DNA of 64,000 bases from Amycolatopsis viridis (GCF_011758765.1 NZ_JAANOU010000001.1:2728001-2792000); one strand, 5' to 3'; positions 45,279 to 55,134 are shown, counted from the stretch's first letter. Program-made: numbers and translations. The notes: generated from the sequence alone by a model not told the origin.

Positions 45279-45529
45279 CGCCGGGCCCCGCGGGACGGAT
45301 GTCGGTCCACTGTGGACACCTGCTGCCGGGTCGCTCCCGCACGCCCACTTCGTCCACACGGGACTCGGTGATACACCGCCAGCTGTCGTGCCCCAATTCA
45401 TCCGGGCTCACCCCGCTGTGATCGTCTCGGCGGTGGCCGCCCAGCCGGCCAGCAGCCGGAGCCGCGCTGCGGAGGGAGAGTCCGGTTCACTTGGTGCCGG
45501 TGCGGCTCGGACCTGTGGCCCTACCCGGG

Positions 45530-45970
45530 GGAAGCCGCCACGAGCCGCGGCAGAAGCTGGCCGCCGGGTTCGGCGCGACCGACATCGTCACCGCACGAGG
45601 TGACGAGGGTGTGGCCGCGGTCAAGGAATTGACCGGCGGGCTGGGTGCGCACTCGGTCATCGAGGCCGTCGGCACCCAGGAGTCGATGATGCAGGCCATC
45701 CGGTCGGCCCGGCCGGGCGGCTCGGTGGGCTACGTCGGCGTCGGCCACGAAGTCAGCCTGCCCGGGGAGGAGCTCTTCTTCTCCCACGTCCGCCTCCTCG
45801 GCGGCCCGGCCCCGGTGCGGCGCTTCCTGCCCGACCTCGCCGACCGCATCCAGCGCGGCACGATCGACCCGGGCAAGGTGTTCGACCTCGAACTACCGCT
45901 CGACCAGGTCGCCGAGGGCTACCGCGCCATGGACGAGCGCCGTGCCGTCAAAGCTCTCCTGCACCCCTGA
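45530..45970 (+). pseudogene. Truncated zinc-type alcohol dehydrogenase, C-terminal part only
   Basis: From about 45535 the frame matches the cofactor-binding and C-terminal half of a zinc-dependent medium-chain dehydrogenase: RQKLAAGFGATDIVTARGDEGV, LTGGLGAHSVIEAVGTQESMMQAIRSARPGGSVGYVGV (part SVIEAVGTQESMMQAIRSAR), and LDQVAEGYRAMDERRAVKALLHP. The N-terminal half with the zinc ligands, and the GxGxxG loop, are missing; upstream sequence to 45279 has no matching remnant. The frame opens at ATG 45491, giving a 159-residue product that cannot be a functional dehydrogenase. Confidence 0.75.
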
Positions 45971-46104
45971 CCCGGAAACCAGCGCCGGCCGGGCGGCGCG
46001 AGTGCGGCCTGCGGGACCTCGACGACCCGGGCTCCCCGCCGCGGTCCCGGCGTGCTACCGGAGCCCGGCTGGCCGGCCGGCGCGCCGGTGAGAGGATTGG
46101 TCCC

Positions 46105-47091
46105 GTGACGGCGAGTACCAGTGACATCGAGAAGGCGGCCGGGCTGCTGCGTGCCGGCCGCCTGGTGGCCATCCCCACCGAGACGGTCTACGGTCTGGCG
46201 GCCAACGCCGAGGACCCCGCGGCCGTCGCGCGCGTCTTCCAGGCCAAGGGCCGCCCGCCGTCGCACCCGCTGATCGTGCACCTCGGTGGCGCGGACCAGC
46301 TGGGCGACTGGGTCAAGGACGTGCCCGCCACGGCGCGTCTGCTGGCGGAGCGCTTCTGGCCGGGTCCGCTGACGATGGTCCTGCAGCGTGCGCCCCGGGT
46401 GCCGCTGGAGGCGACGGGCGGCCTGGAGACCGTGGCCGTGCGCGTGCCCGGCCATCCCGTCGCGCTCGCGCTGCTGTCGGCCTTCGGCGGAGGTGTTGTC
46501 GCCCCCTCCGCCAACCGGTTCGGCTCCGTCAGCCCCACCACCGCCGAGCACGTCCGGGCCGAGCTCGGCGACGCGGTCGACTTCGTGCTGGACGGCGGTC
46601 CCTGCGAGGTCGGCGTCGAGTCGACCATCATCGACGTCACTGGCGTCACCGGCGGCACCCCGAGCGTGCTGCGGCCCGGCGGGGTGACGCGCGAGGACCT
46701 CGAGGAGGTGCTGGGGCGCCCGCTCGCCGTCCCGTCGGCGAGCCCCATCCGGGTTCCGGGCCAGCACCCGTCGCACTACGCGCCGCGGGCGCGGGTCGTG
46801 CTCGTCGAGCCCGGGCAGGTCGTCGCCGAAGCGGAGCTCGCGCAGGAACAGGGGCACCGGGTCGGCGTGCTGCTGCCCGCCGCCGTGGCCGGCGCTCCGG
46901 TGCGGGCGCACGCGGTGGTGGCCGTTCCCGGGTCGATGTCCGCCTACGCGCGCACGCTCTACGGGTTCCTGCGCGAACTCGACCAGCGGGGGTGCGACGT
47001 GATCGTCGCGTCCTTGCCGCCGGAGCAGGGGCTCGGGCTCGCCATCGCCAACCGGCTCCGCCGCGCCGCCGGGCCCCGATCCGCGGACTGA
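46105..47091 (+). CDS. L-threonylcarbamoyladenylate synthase (Sua5/YrdC family)
   Basis: The enzyme makes threonylcarbamoyl-AMP for the universal t6A tRNA modification. The 328-residue protein has the YrdC domain (RLVAIPTETVYGLAANAEDPAAVARVFQAKGRPPSHPL, part IPTETVYGLAANAEDPAA; VVAPSANRFGSVSPTTAEHV) and, after the linker PGQHPSHYAPRA, the C-terminal Sua5 domain. It is thus the long Sua5/TsaC2 form. GTG start at 46105. It stands alone: 134 bases of empty sequence upstream and 362 downstream. Confidence 0.93.
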   Translation: MTASTSDIEKAAGLLRAGRLVAIPTETVYGLAANAEDPAAVARVFQAKGRPPSHPLIVHLGGADQLGDWVKDVPATARLLAERFWPGPLTMVLQRAPRVPLEATGGLETVAVRVPGHPVALALLSAFGGGVVAPSANRFGSVSPTTAEHVRAELGDAVDFVLDGGPCEVGVESTIIDVTGVTGGTPSVLRPGGVTREDLEEVLGRPLAVPSASPIRVPGQHPSHYAPRARVVLVEPGQVVAEAELAQEQGHRVGVLLPAAVAGAPVRAHAVVAVPGSMSAYARTLYGFLRELDQRGCDVIVASLPPEQGLGLAIANRLRRAAGPRSAD

Positions 47092-47418
47092 CCGGCACGC
47101 TCCGGACGTCCTGAGGCGGTCGCGGCGCCGCCGTGCCGTGGCGTAGCCCCAGGTCGTGGAAGATCTTCGGCTGGGTGCACCGGCCACGGCGTGGGAGGTG
47201 TGACGCGGGGTCAGCCGATGCACGCCTGCGGTGTCCGGTGATCGCCGCGCAGGGCACGACCGGATCTCGCCGCCGGCGACCGCGGAGGAGTGGTTCCAGA
47301 CGTTGGCCGGAGTCCGGCTGGGGCGGTGATCGTCCGCGTCGCGGGTGGCGCAGGAACCACCGCGCACCGGGCGGCTGCTGTCGTGCCAGCTACCCGCCGA
47401 TCATGCCGCACGTCGTGC
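47092..47418. other. Gene-poor stretch upstream of the GntR gene
   Basis: No reading frame here has a family resemblance, a convincing ribosome site and good third-position GC together. Frames open on both strands, but they read as arginine-rich shadows. I see no strong hairpin, RNA gene or repeat. It may hold remnants of a lost gene and the distal promoter region of gntR. Confidence 0.4.
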
Positions 47419-47452
47419 TTGTCACCGTTGTGGACAAGATGTATACATCTTG
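47419..47452 (+). promoter_or_regulatory. Leaderless gntR promoter with an 18-bp palindromic operator
   Basis: TTGTCA (47419-47424), a 17-base spacer and TATACA (47442-47447) form a near-consensus vegetative promoter. The predicted start point falls on the A of the ATG at 47454, and no ribosome site exists. The perfect palindrome CAAGATGTATACATCTTG (47435-47452) covers the -10 box; its TGTATACA core is typical of FadR/FCD-type GntR operators, so the product should repress itself. Confidence 0.7.
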
Positions 47453-47453
47453 T

Positions 47454-48110
47454 ATGACGAGCTTACGAGAAGGTGGGCGGCGGCGTTCGGCCCAGGACGT
47501 CACGTACCGCTTCCTGAAGCAGCGCATCGCGGAGCTCCCGAGGGACGGCGGCACGTTCCTGACCGAGTCCGAGGTCGCGCAGGAGGCGGGCACCTCGCGG
47601 ACGCCGGTGCGGGAGGCGCTGCTCCGCCTGGAGGCGGAGGGCTTCCTGGAGATCGTGCCGAAGAAGGGCGCGTTCGTGCCGCCCATCTCCGATGCCGAGG
47701 TCCGCGCCGTGATGGAGGCGCGTGAGCTCGTCGAACACTGGTGCCTGCGCCGCCTCCTGCCGGCCGGCGAGGACTTCCTCGGCGAGCTGGACCGGCTGGT
47801 CGAGCGGCAGCGGGAGCTGATCGAGGACCCGGTCGGCTTCATCGACTGCGACCGGGCCTTCCACCGCGCGATCGTGCGCAGGGCCGGCAACGCGGTGCTC
47901 GCGGAGTTCTACGAGGGCCTGCGTGACCGGCAGGTGCGGATGGGCCTGCGTGCCGTGCGCACCGGGGATGACCGGGCGGCGCGGGTGCTCGCCGAGCACG
48001 CCGCGATCGTCGACACCCTGCGGTCCGGTGACCCGGCGAAGGCCGGCGAGGCGCTGTCGGCGCACCTGGCGAGCACGATGGCCGCGCTGCGGCTGGAGGA
48101 GCAATCATGA
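47454..48110 (+). CDS. GntR-family regulator with FCD domain
   Basis: The 218-residue protein has an N-terminal winged helix (TESEVAQEAGTSRTPVREAL and RLEAEGFLEIVPKKGAFV, about residues 38-75) and a helical FCD ligand domain with metal-binding-type positions (D and H in DCDRAFHRAIV). ATG at 47454 is chosen because the promoter and operator abut it; ATG 47439 would lie inside the operator. The stop overlaps the start of the nitrilase gene (ATGA), so it probably regulates that enzyme and possibly the purine island beyond. Confidence 0.92.
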   Translation: MTSLREGGRRRSAQDVTYRFLKQRIAELPRDGGTFLTESEVAQEAGTSRTPVREALLRLEAEGFLEIVPKKGAFVPPISDAEVRAVMEARELVEHWCLRRLLPAGEDFLGELDRLVERQRELIEDPVGFIDCDRAFHRAIVRRAGNAVLAEFYEGLRDRQVRMGLRAVRTGDDRAARVLAEHAAIVDTLRSGDPAKAGEALSAHLASTMAALRLEEQS

Positions 48111-48901
48111 GAATCGCGATGGTCCAGCTGGCCAGCCCGCCCGAGGAGTCGCCGGAGGACCGGCGCGTGCGCGCGGGTTCGCTGGTCGCCCAGGCGCGTG
48201 GTGCCGACCTGGTGGTGCTGCCCGAACTCTGGGCGGCCGGCTACTTCGCCTTCGACCGTTATCCCGAGCGTGCCGAGCCGCTGGAGGGCCCCACCGTGGC
48301 GGTGGCCCGCGAGTGGGCGCGTGCACTGGGCGCCTTCGTGCACCTCGGCAGCATCATCGAACGCGACCAGCACGGCCGCCTCGCCAACACGGCCGTCCTG
48401 CTCGCCCCGGACGGCACCATCGCGCACACCTACCGCAAGATCCACGTCTTCGGCTACGCCTCCCGGGAGGCCGAGCTGCTCACCCCCGGGGACCGGCTCG
48501 AGATCGCCGAGACACCGTTCGGCAGGTTCGGTGCCACCACCTGTTACGACCTGCGCTTCCCCGAACTGTGGCGCGGACTCGTCGACCGGGGTGCGCAGAC
48601 CGTGGTCGTGCCCGCCGCGTGGCCGGCCGCCCGGCGGGAGCACTGGCGCCTGTTCACCACGTGCCGCGCGGTGGAGGAACAGGTGCTGGTGGTGGCCGTC
48701 AACGCCGCGGGCCGCCAGGACGGCGGGGTGGAACTCGGCGGTCACAGCCGCGTGGTGGACCCGTGGGGCACGGTGCTGGCCGAGGCGGGCGCGGGCGAAG
48801 AGGTGCTGTGCTGCGACGTCGACCCCGCGGTGGTGGACAGGGTGCGCGCGGAATTCCCGGTGCTCGCCGACCGCCGCTGGCCCCTGGCCGGGGTGCGGTG
48901 A
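48107..48901 (+). CDS. Carbon-nitrogen hydrolase (nitrilase superfamily amidase)
   Basis: The 264-residue enzyme has the full Glu-Lys-Cys triad: E40 in VVLPELW, K111 in TYRKIHVFGY and C146 in GATTCYDLRFPELW. The last motif resembles omega-amidase and carbamoyl-amino-acid hydrolase branches. The FGY..E pattern and the neighbourhood of purine catabolism make a carbamoyl or ureido substrate possible but unproven. ATG at 48107 overlaps the gntR stop. The transcript should end at the strong hairpin at 48943-48983. Confidence 0.9.
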   Translation: MRIAMVQLASPPEESPEDRRVRAGSLVAQARGADLVVLPELWAAGYFAFDRYPERAEPLEGPTVAVAREWARALGAFVHLGSIIERDQHGRLANTAVLLAPDGTIAHTYRKIHVFGYASREAELLTPGDRLEIAETPFGRFGATTCYDLRFPELWRGLVDRGAQTVVVPAAWPAARREHWRLFTTCRAVEEQVLVVAVNAAGRQDGGVELGGHSRVVDPWGTVLAEAGAGEEVLCCDVDPAVVDRVRAEFPVLADRRWPLAGVR

Positions 48902-48947
48902 CCGGGCCGTCGTGACCGGGCCGTCGTGACCGGGCCGTCGTGACCGG
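48898..48947 (+). repeat. 14-bp tandem repeat, 3.6 copies
   Basis: The unit GTGACCGGGCCGTC is repeated three times without change (48898-48911, 48912-48925, 48926-48939) followed by GTGACCGG. The first copy contains the stop codon of the nitrilase-family gene. It runs directly into the terminator stem. Confidence 0.85.
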
Positions 48948-48983
48948 TACGCCCGGGGCCGGTACCGCCCCGGGCGTACCGGT
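48943..48983. terminator. Strong bidirectional hairpin between convergent genes
   Basis: ACCGGTACGCCCGGGGC (48943-48959) and its perfect complement (48967-48983) form a 17-bp stem with a 7-base loop. It lies between the ends of the nitrilase-family gene and the DUF6986 gene and can serve both strands. Confidence 0.8.
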
Positions 48984-48989
48984 GCCGCC

Positions 48990-50242
48990 TCACCGCGGCC
49001 GGGGGTGGGCCAGGACGGTGAGGCGGTCCAGGTCCAGGCCGGTCCGCTCGGTGACCTCCGCGGCGCTCACCCCGCCGCAGTCCACGCCGCGCAGGACGAA
49101 GCGTGCCAGTGCGGCGGCGGTGGCGGGTTCGTCCAGGTAGGCCGAGTCGCCGCCGCCGGTGTAGGCGTGCAGGCGGGTCAGCGCGTCCGGCAGGCCCTGC
49201 CGGTAGAACGCGTACGTGGCGAGGTAGCGCGTCGGCAGTTGCGCGGGGTGGAGGTCCCAGCCCTGGTAGAAGCCGCGCTCCAGGGACCGGCGGACGAGCC
49301 GGGTGTGCAGCCGCCAGGCTGCCTGCACCTGGGACGGGCCGCCGACGGGCAGCACGTTCGTGGAACCGTCGGACAGGTGGACGCCGGTGCCGGCGGCAGC
49401 CACCTGCATGACCGCCTTCGCGTGGTCCGCGGCGGGGTGTTCCATGCTCTGGTAGGCCGCCGCGATCCCGCAGGACGCGGAGTAGTCGTAGGTGCCGTAG
49501 TGCAGGCCGGTGCACCGGCCGTCCGCCGCGTGCAGCATCCGGGCGATCGGCACCGAGCCGTCCGCGCCGACGACGCACTGCGGGGTCTCGACCTGGATCT
49601 CGAACCGCAGGCTCCGCGTGGCCAGGCCGAGCGCGGCTTCCAGCCGCTCGCACACCAGCACCATCGCCTCGACCTGCTCGGCCGACGTCACCTTCGGCAG
49701 CGTGACGACGAAACCCTCGCCGAGGCCGCCGGCCCCGTGCAGCGTCTCGACGAACCGGACCAGCGTCCGCAGCCCGCGCCGCCGGGTGGGCGCCTCAAAG
49801 CTTTTGAACCGGATACCGTGGAACGGGGGTGCGGTTCCGTCGCGGACCGACTCCGCCAGCACCTCCGCGGCTGCGGCCACGGCGGCGTCTTCCGCGTCCC
49901 CGCCCGCGGTGAACCCGTCCTCGAAGTCGATCCGCAGGTCCTCGATCGGCTCCCGGGACAGTTTCTCCCGCACCCACGGGTACACCTCGGCCGCCGCCTC
50001 CGCGGCGGCACCGGTGATACCGGCGAGCTCCTCCGCGGTGGGGGCGTGCCGGTCCAGGGCCGCCAGCGCCTGCTCGCCCCAGGTACGCACGGTGCCGGCG
50101 GTGTACCGGTCGCCCGGCACGTAGACGGTGTGCACCGGCTGCCGCACGCCCCGCTCGCCCGGGTACCGCCGGGCGAGTGCGGAGTCCGCACCGGCCAGGC
50201 GCTCGTCGAGTTCGGCGCCGATCGCGTCCAGCTCGTGGTCCC

Positions 50243-50246
<4 letters not shown>
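48990..50246 (-). CDS. DUF6986 / CitE-HpcH-like aldolase-family protein
   Basis: The 418-residue protein has the TIM-barrel features of the HpcH/CitE/malate-synthase superfamily: DLRIDFEDGFTAGGDAED, GIRFKSFEAPTRRRGLRT, FEIQVETPQ, and LHYGTYDYSASCGIAAAYQSM with acidic metal-site positions. The precise reaction is unknown. GTG at 50246 overlaps the malic-enzyme stop (GTGA), so the two are cotranslated. In Streptomyces purine clusters a malate synthase occupies a comparable place, so condensation of glyoxylate to malate or a related acid is a reasonable guess. Confidence 0.82.
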
Positions 50247-51640
<1,394 letters not shown>

Positions 51641-51686
51641 CGAACCTCGCTTGACGCGAAAAGGGAAAAGGGGAGAGGCGGAGAAG

Positions 51687-51701
51687 TTCCGCAACGCGAA
51701 C
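51687..51701. promoter_or_regulatory. TTCCGCA-type operator copy 1 (malic enzyme side)
   Basis: TTCCGCAACGCGAAC matches 12 of 15 positions of the perfect palindrome at 51880. It lies 47 bases before the malic-enzyme start and 21 bases centre-to-centre from copy 2, two helical turns, which suits cooperative binding. Confidence 0.5.
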
Positions 51702-51707
51702 ACTAAT

Positions 51708-51722
51708 GTCTGCATAGCGGAA
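51708..51722. promoter_or_regulatory. TTCCGCA-type operator copy 2 (malic enzyme side)
   Basis: GTCTGCATAGCGGAA matches 11 of 15 positions of the palindrome at 51880, with an intact right half GCGGAA. Weaker than copy 1. Confidence 0.4.
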
Positions 51723-51816
51723 CAGCAAGCCCCGCACGAGCCGATGATCATCATCGAGCCGGATGGCCGCTGGGACGGAAATCCGGTCCGCTGCCGGATC
51801 AGGTTATCACCGATTT

Positions 51817-51831
51817 TCAACAAACTGTTGA
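51817..51831. promoter_or_regulatory. TCAACA palindrome in the divergent promoter region
   Basis: TCAACA-AAC-TGTTGA is a perfect 6-3-6 inverted repeat in an AT-rich pocket between the two divergent operons. It could bind a second regulator or be part of a promoter. Confidence 0.4.
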
Positions 51832-51879
51832 CGTGACCCGGGTCGCAGGACCACCATCTCTCATGTCACGAAATGCCAA

Positions 51880-51894
51880 TTCCGCAATGCGGAA
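51880..51894. promoter_or_regulatory. TTCCGCA-type operator copy 3 (urate operon side)
   Basis: TTCCGCA-A-TGCGGAA is a perfect 7-1-7 palindrome ending 10 bases before the OHCU decarboxylase ATG. Symmetry and sequence are of the kind bound by IclR-family regulators such as AllR; the regulator gene is not in the window. It overlaps the ribosome site region, so binding should block transcription. Confidence 0.6.
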
Positions 51895-51904
51895 GGAGTG
51901 CAGG

Positions 51905-52399
51905 ATGACGTTGGAGGAGTTCAACTCCGCAGCCCCCGGCCCCCTCACCACCGCGCTACGCGCGTGCTGCGACGTGCCCGCGTGGGCGGACAAGGTCCGC
52001 GCCGGCCGCCCGTACGCCGATGCCGGCGCGCTCGCCGCGGTCGCGGACCAGGCCGCGCGCGAGCTCACCGCGGCGGAGGTCGACCGGGCGCTGGCCGCGC
52101 ACCCCCGCATCGGGGAACGCGCCCAGGGCGAGGACGTCGAGTCGGCCTGGTCGCGACAGGAACAGTCGGCCGTCGGCGGCGACCCCGGCACCACTGCCGC
52201 TCTGATCGAGGGTAACCGCGCCTACGAGGCGAAGTTCGGCCGCGTCTTCCTGATCTGCGCCACCGGCCTGTCCGGTGAGCAGATCCTCGCGAACCTGCGG
52301 GAGCGCCTGGGCCACACGCCGGAGGAGGAGGCTCCGGTCGTGGCCGGGGAGCTGCGCAAGATCGCCGTCCTGCGCGTGCGGAAGCTGGTGGACGGATGA
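51905..52399 (+). CDS. uraD: 2-oxo-4-hydroxy-4-carboxy-5-ureidoimidazoline decarboxylase
   Basis: OHCU decarboxylase does the third step of urate breakdown, giving S-allantoin. The 164-residue protein has the catalytic motif AHPRIGE with H66, the glutamate E86 in SRQEQSAV, and the C-terminal VFLICATGLSGEQILANLRERLGHTPEEE region (part VFLICATGLSGEQIL). ATG at 51905 follows GGAAGGAG, next to the palindrome. It is the first gene of the long plus-strand catabolic operon and its stop overlaps uraH. Confidence 0.95.
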   Translation: MTLEEFNSAAPGPLTTALRACCDVPAWADKVRAGRPYADAGALAAVADQAARELTAAEVDRALAAHPRIGERAQGEDVESAWSRQEQSAVGGDPGTTAALIEGNRAYEAKFGRVFLICATGLSGEQILANLRERLGHTPEEEAPVVAGELRKIAVLRVRKLVDG

Positions 52400-52725
52400 G
52401 CGCGATCACCACCCACGTGCTCGACACGGCGCTCGGCCGTCCCGCCGCCGGCGTCCGCGTCCGGCTGGAGCGGGCCGGGAAGCCGGAAGTGCTGGCCACC
52501 GGCGCGACCGACGACGACGGCCGCGTGCGCGACCTCGGCCCGGACCGCCTCGACGCCGGTGCCTACCGGCTGGTGTTCGACACCGCCGCCTACTTCGCCG
52601 CCACCGGCCAGACCTGCTTCTTCCCCGAAATCACCCTCACCTTCGCACTCGCCGATCCCGGGCAGCACTACCACGTCCCGGTCCTGCTGAGCCCGTTCGC
52701 CTACTCCACCTACCGAGGGAGCTGA
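52396..52725 (+). CDS. uraH: 5-hydroxyisourate hydrolase
   Basis: This transthyretin-like enzyme hydrolyses 5-hydroxyisourate to OHCU, the second step. The 109-residue protein has THVLDTALGRPA at the N-terminus with H7, HYHVPVLLSPFAY and the signature C-terminus YRGS. The ATG overlaps the uraD stop (ATGA), and the gene sits six bases before the urate oxidase gene, so the three enzymes of urate-to-allantoin conversion are made together. Confidence 0.97.
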   Translation: MSAITTHVLDTALGRPAAGVRVRLERAGKPEVLATGATDDDGRVRDLGPDRLDAGAYRLVFDTAAYFAATGQTCFFPEITLTFALADPGQHYHVPVLLSPFAYSTYRGS

Positions 52726-52731
52726 CCCCCC

Positions 52732-53637
52732 ATGGCCATCGTCCTGGGCCCGAACCAGTACGGCAAAGCGCAGAACCACCTCGTCCGCGTCTACCGCGAC
52801 ACCCCGCGCCACGAGATCCGCGACCTGACCGTCTCCAGCGCGCTGCGCGGCGACTTCGCCGGCGCGCACATCGAGGGCGACCAGAGCGACGTCCTGCCCA
52901 CCGACACGCAGAAGAACACGATCTTCAGCTTCGCGAAGGAGAAGGGCATCGGCGCGATCGAGGACTTCGCCGTCACCCTCGCCGACCACTTCCTCGACCG
53001 CACTCCGGCCGCCGACGGGGCGCGCATCGAGATCGACGAGACGCCGTGGCAGCGGATCCCGGTGGGCGGCAAGGGCCACGACCATTCGTTCGTGCAGACC
53101 GGCGTCGGCACGCGCACCACCGTGGTCAACGTCGACGGCCGCGGCGGCGAGCGGCGCGCCCACGTCGTCTCCGGCATCAAGAACCTCACGGTCCTGAAGT
53201 CGACCGGCTCGGAGTTCCACGGTTTCCTCAAGGACTCCTACACGACACTGCCGGAGACCGACGACCGGATCCTGGCGACCTCACTGGTCGCCAGGTGGCG
53301 CTACGACCACACCGACGTGGCGTGGGACGAGTCCTACGAGTCGATCCGCGACCTGATGCTCGAGCAGTTCGCCGAGATCCACAGCTACGCGTTGCAGCAG
53401 ACGCTGTACGGCATGGGCCACGCGGTGCTGGAGAAGCACCCGGAGGTCGCCGAGATCCGCCTGTCCGCGCCCAACAAGCACCACTTCCTGGTGGACCTCT
53501 CGCCGTTCGGGGTGGACAACCCCCACGAGGTGTTCTACGCGGCGGACCGCCCCTTCGGGCTGATCGAGGCCAGTGTCCTGCGTGACGACGCATCGGACCC
53601 GGGCTCGGCCTGGCACGCCGTGCCCGGCTGGGTGTGA
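52732..53637 (+). CDS. uox: Urate oxidase (uricase)
   Basis: This cofactor-free enzyme oxidises urate to 5-hydroxyisourate. The 301-residue protein has the catalytic residues of the family: K12 in NQYGKAQN, T57 in VLPTDTQKNT, and the histidine in NKHH (H250/H251). The flanking SGIKNLTVLKSTGSEF and WDESYESIRD segments are typical. The C-terminus does not end in a peroxisomal signal, as expected in bacteria. It is third in the operon, before the permease. Confidence 0.97.
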   Translation: MAIVLGPNQYGKAQNHLVRVYRDTPRHEIRDLTVSSALRGDFAGAHIEGDQSDVLPTDTQKNTIFSFAKEKGIGAIEDFAVTLADHFLDRTPAADGARIEIDETPWQRIPVGGKGHDHSFVQTGVGTRTTVVNVDGRGGERRAHVVSGIKNLTVLKSTGSEFHGFLKDSYTTLPETDDRILATSLVARWRYDHTDVAWDESYESIRDLMLEQFAEIHSYALQQTLYGMGHAVLEKHPEVAEIRLSAPNKHHFLVDLSPFGVDNPHEVFYAADRPFGLIEASVLRDDASDPGSAWHAVPGWV

Positions 53638-53660
53638 GCCGACCTGACGAGGAGACAGCA

Positions 53661-55103
53661 ATGAGGCTGTTCAACCGATCTTCCCAGTACCGCGGCCGGC
53701 CCGAGGACGAGACCCATTCCTTCCTGCGGTTGCTCGCCTACGGCACGCAGCACATCCTCACCATGTACGGCGGGGTCATCGCGCCGCCGCTGATCGTGGG
53801 CGGTGCCGCCGGCCTCTCGGCCGGGGACAAGGCGCTGCTCGTCACCGCCGGGCTGTTCGTCAGCGGCCTGGCCACCCTGCTCCAGACGCTGGGCCTCGGC
53901 CCGTTCGGCAGCCGCCTGCCGCTGGTCCAGGGCGTGTCCTTCGCGAGCGTGTCCACCATGGTCGCGATCGCCTCCGACGGGGGCGTGCGGCCGGTGTTCG
54001 GCGCCATCATCGTGGCCGGCCTGATCGGGCTGATCGCGTCGTCGTTCTTCGCGCAGCTCGTGCGGCTGTTCCCGGCGGTGGTCACCGGCACGGTCATCAC
54101 GGTGATCGGCCTGTCGCTGATGCCGACCGCGTTCACCTGGGCCCAGGGCGGCGACGGCGCGAAGGACCTCGGTTCGGTGTCCAACATCGGCCTCGCTGCG
54201 CTGACGCTGGTCGTCATCCTGCTGATCAGCAGGCTGTTCCAGGGCGCCCTCTCGCGGCTGTCGATCCTGATCGGCATCGTGATCGGCACGGTCGTCGCGG
54301 TGTGCACCGGCAAGGCGGACTTCTCCCGGGTGGGCGAGGCGAAGATCTTCGCCCTCCCGCCGGTCCTGCACTTCGGGTCGCCCACGTTCGGGGTCGCCGC
54401 GATCGTGTCGATGACGATCGTCGTCTTCGTCATCATGACCGAGACGACGGCGGACATCCTCGCCGTCGGCGAGATCGTGGGGACCACAGTGGACGCCAAG
54501 CGGGTCGCCGGCGGCCTGCGCGCCGACATGGCCGCGTCCACGGTCGCCCCGCTGTTCGGGTCGTTCCCGGCGAGCGCGTTCGCGCAGAACGTCGGCCTGG
54601 TCGCGCTGACCGGGATCAAGAGCCGGTTCGCGGTGGCCGTCGGCGGTGGCGTGCTGCTGCTGTTCGGGCTGCTGCCGGTCGTGGGTGCGGTGGTCGCGGC
54701 GATCCCGTACCCCGTGCTCGGCGGCGCCGGCATCGTGCTGTTCGGCACGGTGATGAGCAGCGGGATCCGCACCCTGGCCCGGGTGCGGTACCAGAACAAC
54801 CTGAACATGCTGATCGTGGCGGTCGCCCTGGGGATCGGGATCATCCCGGTGGCGGCACCGAAGTTCTGGCAGGCGTTCCCGTCGTGGTTCGGCGTCATCA
54901 TGCACTCCGGCATCAGCGCGACGGCGATCGTCGCGGTTGTGCTGAACCTGCTGTTCAACGAACTGCGAGCGGGCAACAAGCCGGGTGCGTCGGTCTTCGA
55001 GGCCGGGGAGAGCTCGCTCGACCGGTTCGGCGACACGCTCGAGGACGATCTGGAGACCCGGGAACGCCATGCCAGGGCCGGACATCGCCCCGCGGAGACC
55101 TGA
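53661..55103 (+). CDS. NCS2-family purine permease
   Basis: The 480-residue membrane protein has about fourteen helices and the NCS2 (nucleobase-ascorbate) signatures: YGTQHILTMYGGVIAPPLI at helix 1, LPLVQGVSFASVSTM, MTETTADILAVGEI, and SFPASAFAQNVGLVALTGIKSR. Its place right after uricase and before glyoxylate genes argues for uptake of urate or xanthine. ATG at 53661 follows GAGGAGACA. The C-terminal 35 residues are acidic and cytosolic. Confidence 0.93.
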   Translation: MRLFNRSSQYRGRPEDETHSFLRLLAYGTQHILTMYGGVIAPPLIVGGAAGLSAGDKALLVTAGLFVSGLATLLQTLGLGPFGSRLPLVQGVSFASVSTMVAIASDGGVRPVFGAIIVAGLIGLIASSFFAQLVRLFPAVVTGTVITVIGLSLMPTAFTWAQGGDGAKDLGSVSNIGLAALTLVVILLISRLFQGALSRLSILIGIVIGTVVAVCTGKADFSRVGEAKIFALPPVLHFGSPTFGVAAIVSMTIVVFVIMTETTADILAVGEIVGTTVDAKRVAGGLRADMAASTVAPLFGSFPASAFAQNVGLVALTGIKSRFAVAVGGGVLLLFGLLPVVGAVVAAIPYPVLGGAGIVLFGTVMSSGIRTLARVRYQNNLNMLIVAVALGIGIIPVAAPKFWQAFPSWFGVIMHSGISATAIVAVVLNLLFNELRAGNKPGASVFEAGESSLDRFGDTLEDDLETRERHARAGHRPAET

Positions 55104-55134
55104 CCGCGGGGACGCAAAGGAGCGAGGAACGAAC

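Noticed and set aside
46646-47367. Minus-strand frames covering the gap before the GntR gene
   Set aside because: Arg/Pro-rich, overlap the certain sua5 gene, and show no start signal or family.
48898-48947. Possible CRISPR array
   Set aside because: Units are 14 bp and contiguous with no spacers.
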